A DNA stretch of 6,816 nucleotides from Nitrosopumilaceae archaeon (GTDB taxonomy: Archaea > Thermoproteota > Nitrososphaeria > Nitrososphaerales > Nitrosopumilaceae), in the NCBI GenBank assembly GCA_013867245.1, contig JACENB010000045.1:1-6816 (forward strand). Reading direction: 5' to 3'. The notes below the pieces were generated by a model that was not told where the DNA came from, did no database searches, and worked only from the letters and a program-made list of their open reading frames with translations. Of this stretch, positions 4,504 through 6,816 are shown one piece after another. Position 1 is the stretch's first letter; the number at the start of each line of letters is the position of its first letter. Both the position numbers and the translations under genes were made by a program.

Positions 4504-5559
4504 TTAGCCAACAATATCGGTTCGGAGTTGTCCGCATGCAGCAGAGATCTCAGTGCCTTTTTCCACACGAACAGTACAATTTACGCCAGATTGTCTTAAA
4601 ATTCGCTCAAATTCTTGGACATTTTTCTCAGATGGTCGCTTGAAATCACCTGCAGTGGGATTGATTGGAATAATGTTGACATGAGAGCCATTTCCATGCA
4701 AAAGCCTTGCCAATTCATTTGCAATTTCTGGCGAGTCATTGATTCCCTCCATTAGAGCATATTCAAAAGTTACACGACGTCCAGTTTTCTTGAAATAATT
4801 TCGTCCAGACTCTATGATATCTTCAACAGAGTGAGGTCCAGCAGTTGGAACTAGTTTTTTTCTCAATTCATTGTTTGGAGCATGTAAAGAAATAGCAAGC
4901 CCAATTTGGAGATCTTCTTCAGCTAGTTTTTCAATTCCAGATGTTATACCAATTGTAGAAATTGTAATGTGTCTTTGTCCCAATCCAAAACCTCTATCAT
5001 GTGTTAGAATTTTTACAGCACGAATCATCTCATCATAATTTGCCATTGGTTCACCCATTCCCATAAAGACCAGGTTGGTTACATGTTCGCCACGTTTCTC
5101 TAAAAGTTCAGCAAAGTGAATTACTTGAGAAACTATATGTTCAGCTTTGAGATTTGTCTCAAAACCCATCTGTCCAGTTGCACAGAATACACATCCCATT
5201 GCACATCCTATTTGTGTTGAAACGCAGATAGTTGATCTTGGATGACCACCAATTTTTGTTGGTTCATACTGCATTAGAACAGTTTCAACTGAAGAGCCAT
5301 CAGATAATTCCAATAATAGTTTTGTAGTATCACCATCTTCACTAACAACACGATGGGTTTCTTTTGCAGAGCCAATTGTGTATCCTGCTTCTGTTAGTTC
5401 TTCACGTAGTTTTTTTGGAAGTTGAGGAATATCATTGATATCTTTTGGAAATTTGTAATATAGTGGAAGTAAGATTTGGTCTGCTCTATATCTGTCATAT
5501 CCCATTTCAATTACAAGTTTTTCCATCTCTTCAGGAAATAATCGATAGAGATCTGTCAT
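4504..5559 (-). CDS. rlmN: RlmN-type radical-SAM adenine-C2 RNA methyltransferase
   Basis: A 351-residue radical-SAM enzyme. Characterised relatives methylate C2 of A2503 in 23S rRNA (and A37 of some tRNAs). The iron-sulfur cluster cysteines are C119, C123 and C126 (CAMGCVFC). The two catalytic cysteines of the family are also present: C112 in RSTICVSTQIG and C342 in ISAACGQLR, the one that carries the methyl group. GMGEP (167-171) is the SAM-binding glycine motif. Further family segments are HITISTIGI (197-205), ISLHAP (223-228), EYALMEGIND (266-275) and the C-terminal GTEISAACGQLR. The Cfr resistance enzymes share the cysteine pattern, but the length and C-terminal GQLR fit RlmN better. The family is overwhelmingly bacterial, so its presence in an archaeal core region suggests old transfer. 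The exact RNA target here is unknown. The ATG at 5559 follows its own TATA-like box. Confidence 0.94.
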   Translation of the reverse strand: MTDLYRLFPEEMEKLVIEMGYDRYRADQILLPLYYKFPKDINDIPQLPKKLREELTEAGYTIGSAKETHRVVSEDGDTTKLLLELSDGSSVETVLMQYEPTKIGGHPRSTICVSTQIGCAMGCVFCATGQMGFETNLKAEHIVSQVIHFAELLEKRGEHVTNLVFMGMGEPMANYDEMIRAVKILTHDRGFGLGQRHITISTIGITSGIEKLAEEDLQIGLAISLHAPNNELRKKLVPTAGPHSVEDIIESGRNYFKKTGRRVTFEYALMEGINDSPEIANELARLLHGNGSHVNIIPINPTAGDFKRPSEKNVQEFERILRQSGVNCTVRVEKGTEISAACGQLRTDIVG

Positions 5560-5576
5560 GATTAACGTAGTTAATC
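5560..5576 (-). repeat. Perfect inverted repeat just before the rlmN start codon
   Basis: GATTAAC, GTA spacer, GTTAATC: a perfect 7+3+7 dyad ending directly at the rlmN ATG, over the predicted transcription start. The half-site with flanking AA (TTAATCAA, 5571-5578) recurs at 5592-5599, exactly 21 bases away, next to the TATA-like box. This could be an operator; no regulator is identified. Confidence 0.5.
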
Positions 5577-5585
5577 AAATGATAC

Positions 5586-5596
5586 TATAATTTAAT
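5586..5596 (-). promoter_or_regulatory. Candidate TATA box for rlmN
   Basis: The minus strand reads ATTAAATTATA, centred about 31 bases before the rlmN ATG, predicting a leaderless or nearly leaderless message. It lies directly after the T-rich terminator of radA, so rlmN is probably a separate unit. Confidence 0.55.
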
Positions 5597-5604
5597 CAAT
5601 AGTG

Positions 5605-5640
5605 AAAAAATGAAAATGTAAAAAGAGTAAGTTTACTCTT
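5605..5640 (-). terminator. Terminator of radA: hairpin followed by T runs
   Basis: On the minus strand AAGAGTAA (5640-5633, including the radA stop TAA), AC, TTACTCTT (5630-5623) form a perfect 8+2+8 inverted repeat. Three more T's follow, then further runs TTTT and TTTTTT to 5605. The T tracts fit archaeal termination; the stem also resembles a bacterial intrinsic terminator, though it is AT-rich with a tight loop. It separates radA from the rlmN promoter. Confidence 0.65.
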
Positions 5641-6799
5641 CTACAGGTTCTGAATCATCTGCTTCAGCATCTACTGGAGGTGCTTCAACAGTTTCAACTT
5701 CTGGTGTTTTGGTGGTTACCTCTACCTCAGGAGTTTCTGTAGATTCTTCAGGAGTTTCTACTTCGGCTTCTACTTCAGGCTCTTTTGCCTTTTTGGTAGT
5801 TGCTTTTTTGGTAGTCTTTTTGGTCTTTTTCTCAGCCTCTTCAGGGTCGATGACACCTGCTTCGCCTAGAGCAAAGATTACTTCTTCCTCAGGATGATGA
5901 GGACTGTCTACCATTCGGGCAATTCTCTTCTTGCCAGATTTCTTAAAGTAGATTCTGTAGGTACTAGTATGTGCAACTACATTTCCACCAATTGGACGAG
6001 TTGGGTCGCCAAAGAAGACATCAGGTGATGCCATAACTTGGTTTGTTGCAATTGCAGCACAGTTGTAAGTTTCTGCAATTCTGGATAACAGATGAACAAA
6101 GTGATTTAGTTTTTGTTGTCTGTTAGAAAGAGTTCCTCTTCCAAGATATTCAGAACGGAACAATCCAACTGCAGAGTCTGCGACAATTAGTTTGATGTTG
6201 TTTTCTTCAATGATTGGTCCTGCTTCTTCTAGAATCAATGTTTGGTGTGCACTGTTGTATGCACGAGCAACAATGATGTTGTCTAGAACTTTTTCTGGAT
6301 CCATTTCATGAGCTTGAGCAATGGATACGATTCTTTCAGGTCTGAAAGTGTTTTCAGTATCAATGTACAAAACACTGCCTTCAAGACCGCCTTCTTCTTT
6401 GCTCTTTTGAACCATAACAGACATTGTATGGGCAAATTGTGTTTTACCACAACCAAATTCTCCATAAACTTCTGTCAAGGCTTGTGTCTCAATACCACCA
6501 TCAAATAGTGTGTCAAGACAGTTTGTACCAGTTGTAATTTTACCAATACTTTGACGGTGCTTGTAAATTTCACTTGCACTTGTAAAGTGTTTGGCAATTA
6601 ATCCACCATCAACGAGATGTTGACGTGCTTTATTGACAATTTTTTCAGCAGTATCCTTTTCCATTCCAGTAATTTCTGCAATTTCTACAGGACCCCTGAC
6701 GATGAGGTCCATGACGTTGTGGACACCTGCATCGGATAATTTTCTAGTTGTTACAGGACCTACGCCCTCTAAACTATCTAATCTTAAATCTTCTACCAT
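5633..6799 (-). CDS. radA: DNA repair and recombination protein RadA
   Basis: The archaeal RecA/Rad51 recombinase, which forms filaments on single-stranded DNA and drives ATP-dependent strand exchange. Domain order in 388 residues: N-terminal helix-hairpin-helix DNA-binding domain (5-65, with LEGVGPVTTRKL), polymerisation motif FTSA (72-75), Walker A GEFGCGKT (113-120), DTENTFRPER (147-156), Walker B LIVADS (204-209), L1-region YLGRGTLSNRQQ (218-229), ATNQV (251-255) and L2-region GGNVVAH (271-277). The ATPase core ends near residue 318. A further 70 residues follow: a Lys/Thr stretch (324-339), then an acidic tail with repeated TPE(V)E units. That makes it longer than the roughly 320-350 residues usual for archaeal RadA. 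The ATG at 6799 gives a normal N-terminus, but the frame stays open to the window edge, so an upstream start cannot be excluded. The gene is followed by its own terminator. Confidence 0.97.
   Translation of the reverse strand: MVEDLRLDSLEGVGPVTTRKLSDAGVHNVMDLIVRGPVEIAEITGMEKDTAEKIVNKARQHLVDGGLIAKHFTSASEIYKHRQSIGKITTGTNCLDTLFDGGIETQALTEVYGEFGCGKTQFAHTMSVMVQKSKEEGGLEGSVLYIDTENTFRPERIVSIAQAHEMDPEKVLDNIIVARAYNSAHQTLILEEAGPIIEENNIKLIVADSAVGLFRSEYLGRGTLSNRQQKLNHFVHLLSRIAETYNCAAIATNQVMASPDVFFGDPTRPIGGNVVAHTSTYRIYFKKSGKKRIARMVDSPHHPEEEVIFALGEAGVIDPEEAEKKTKKTTKKATTKKAKEPEVEAEVETPEESTETPEVEVTTKTPEVETVEAPPVDAEADDSEPVEE
5727..5759 (-). repeat. Short direct repeats in the radA tail
   Basis: TCAGGAGTTTCT occurs at 5727-5738 and 5748-5759 (plus-strand reading), 21 bases apart, encoding repeated ETPE units. 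Nearby, TTTTGGTAGT also occurs twice (5791-5815), encoding the TTKK-type units. The in-frame spacing suggests growth of the tail by slippage or local duplication. Confidence 0.6.
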
Positions 6800-6815
6800 A
6801 CCGTATGGTACGGTA
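6794..6815. repeat. Overlapping inverted repeats at the radA start
   Basis: TACCATAC-C-GTATGGTA (6794-6810, perfect 8+1+8) overlaps TACCGTA-TGG-TACGGTA (6799-6815, perfect 7+3+7). GGTAC is also repeated in tandem at 6807-6816. The first dyad contains the radA start codon. The window ends here, so the promoter proper and the full extent of the repeat are not visible. Confidence 0.55.
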
Positions 6816-6816
6816 C

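Noticed and set aside
5723..5830. Repeats in the radA tail as a CRISPR or mobile-element trace
   Set aside because: The repeats are short, in frame, imperfect and inside a coding sequence. There are no spacers of uniform length and no terminal inverted repeats.
5709..5897. Plus-strand open frame with a hydrophobic Val/Phe/Ser-rich product
   Set aside because: It is the antisense of the repetitive RadA tail. The hydrophobic look comes from complementing Lys, Glu and Thr codons, not from a membrane protein.
6283..6508. Two short frames (one on each strand) over the Walker A region of radA
   Set aside because: Both overlap the intact RadA core in other frames and show no independent signals.
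1..6816. A new defence, mobile or biosynthetic system
   Set aside because: Every protein gene belongs to a recognisable housekeeping family in a mostly conserved archaeal order. No nuclease, helicase, toxin, integrase or reverse transcriptase is present apart from RadA.

Overview
The window most likely comes from a low-GC ammonia-oxidising archaeon of the Nitrosopumilus type (Thaumarchaeota/Nitrososphaerota). Four things suggest this: the archaeal gene order L21e – RpoF – DUF655 – KsgA – HemK-like; an archaeal RadA recombinase; strong AT bias; and TATA-like boxes about 25-30 bases before start codons, as expected for leaderless archaeal mRNAs. The genus is an inference from gene content and style, not from a database match.

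Layout, left to right: the 5' two-thirds of a tRNA-Ser(GCT) gene runs off the left edge on the minus strand (1-60). Next come a minus-strand calcineurin-like metallophosphoesterase (116-874), a 111-base divergent promoter region, and the only plus-strand protein gene, an isocitrate/isopropylmalate dehydrogenase family enzyme most like isocitrate dehydrogenase (986-2017). Its stop codon directly touches the stop codon of a convergent minus-strand operon (2018-4445). Read in transcription order, that operon encodes ribosomal protein L21e, RNA polymerase subunit RpoF (Rpb4), the DUF655 putative RNA-binding protein, the KsgA/Dim1 rRNA dimethyltransferase and a HemK-like methyltransferase. The spacings are 2, 20, -4 and -26 bases, so the five genes are almost certainly co-transcribed. 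Upstream lie rlmN (4504-5559, minus), a radical-SAM RNA methyltransferase of a mainly bacterial family, and radA (5633-6799, minus), the homologous-recombination recombinase, which carries an unusual low-complexity C-terminal tail.

Functionally the operon joins transcription (RpoF), the ribosome (L21e), rRNA modification (KsgA) and probably modification of a translation factor (HemK-like). RlmN next door adds another RNA-modifying enzyme. Dehydrogenase, phosphoesterase and RadA are separate transcription units.

This is essentially a core housekeeping region. I found no CRISPR array, insertion sequence, prophage, toxin-antitoxin pair or defence system, and nothing I would call a new system. 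The points worth a second look are smaller: inverted repeats placed on start codons or promoters of several genes, a hairpin that covers the ksgA start codon, active-site substitutions in the dehydrogenase, an NLPY in place of NPPY in the HemK-like enzyme, a bacterial-type RlmN in an archaeon, and the repetitive RadA tail.
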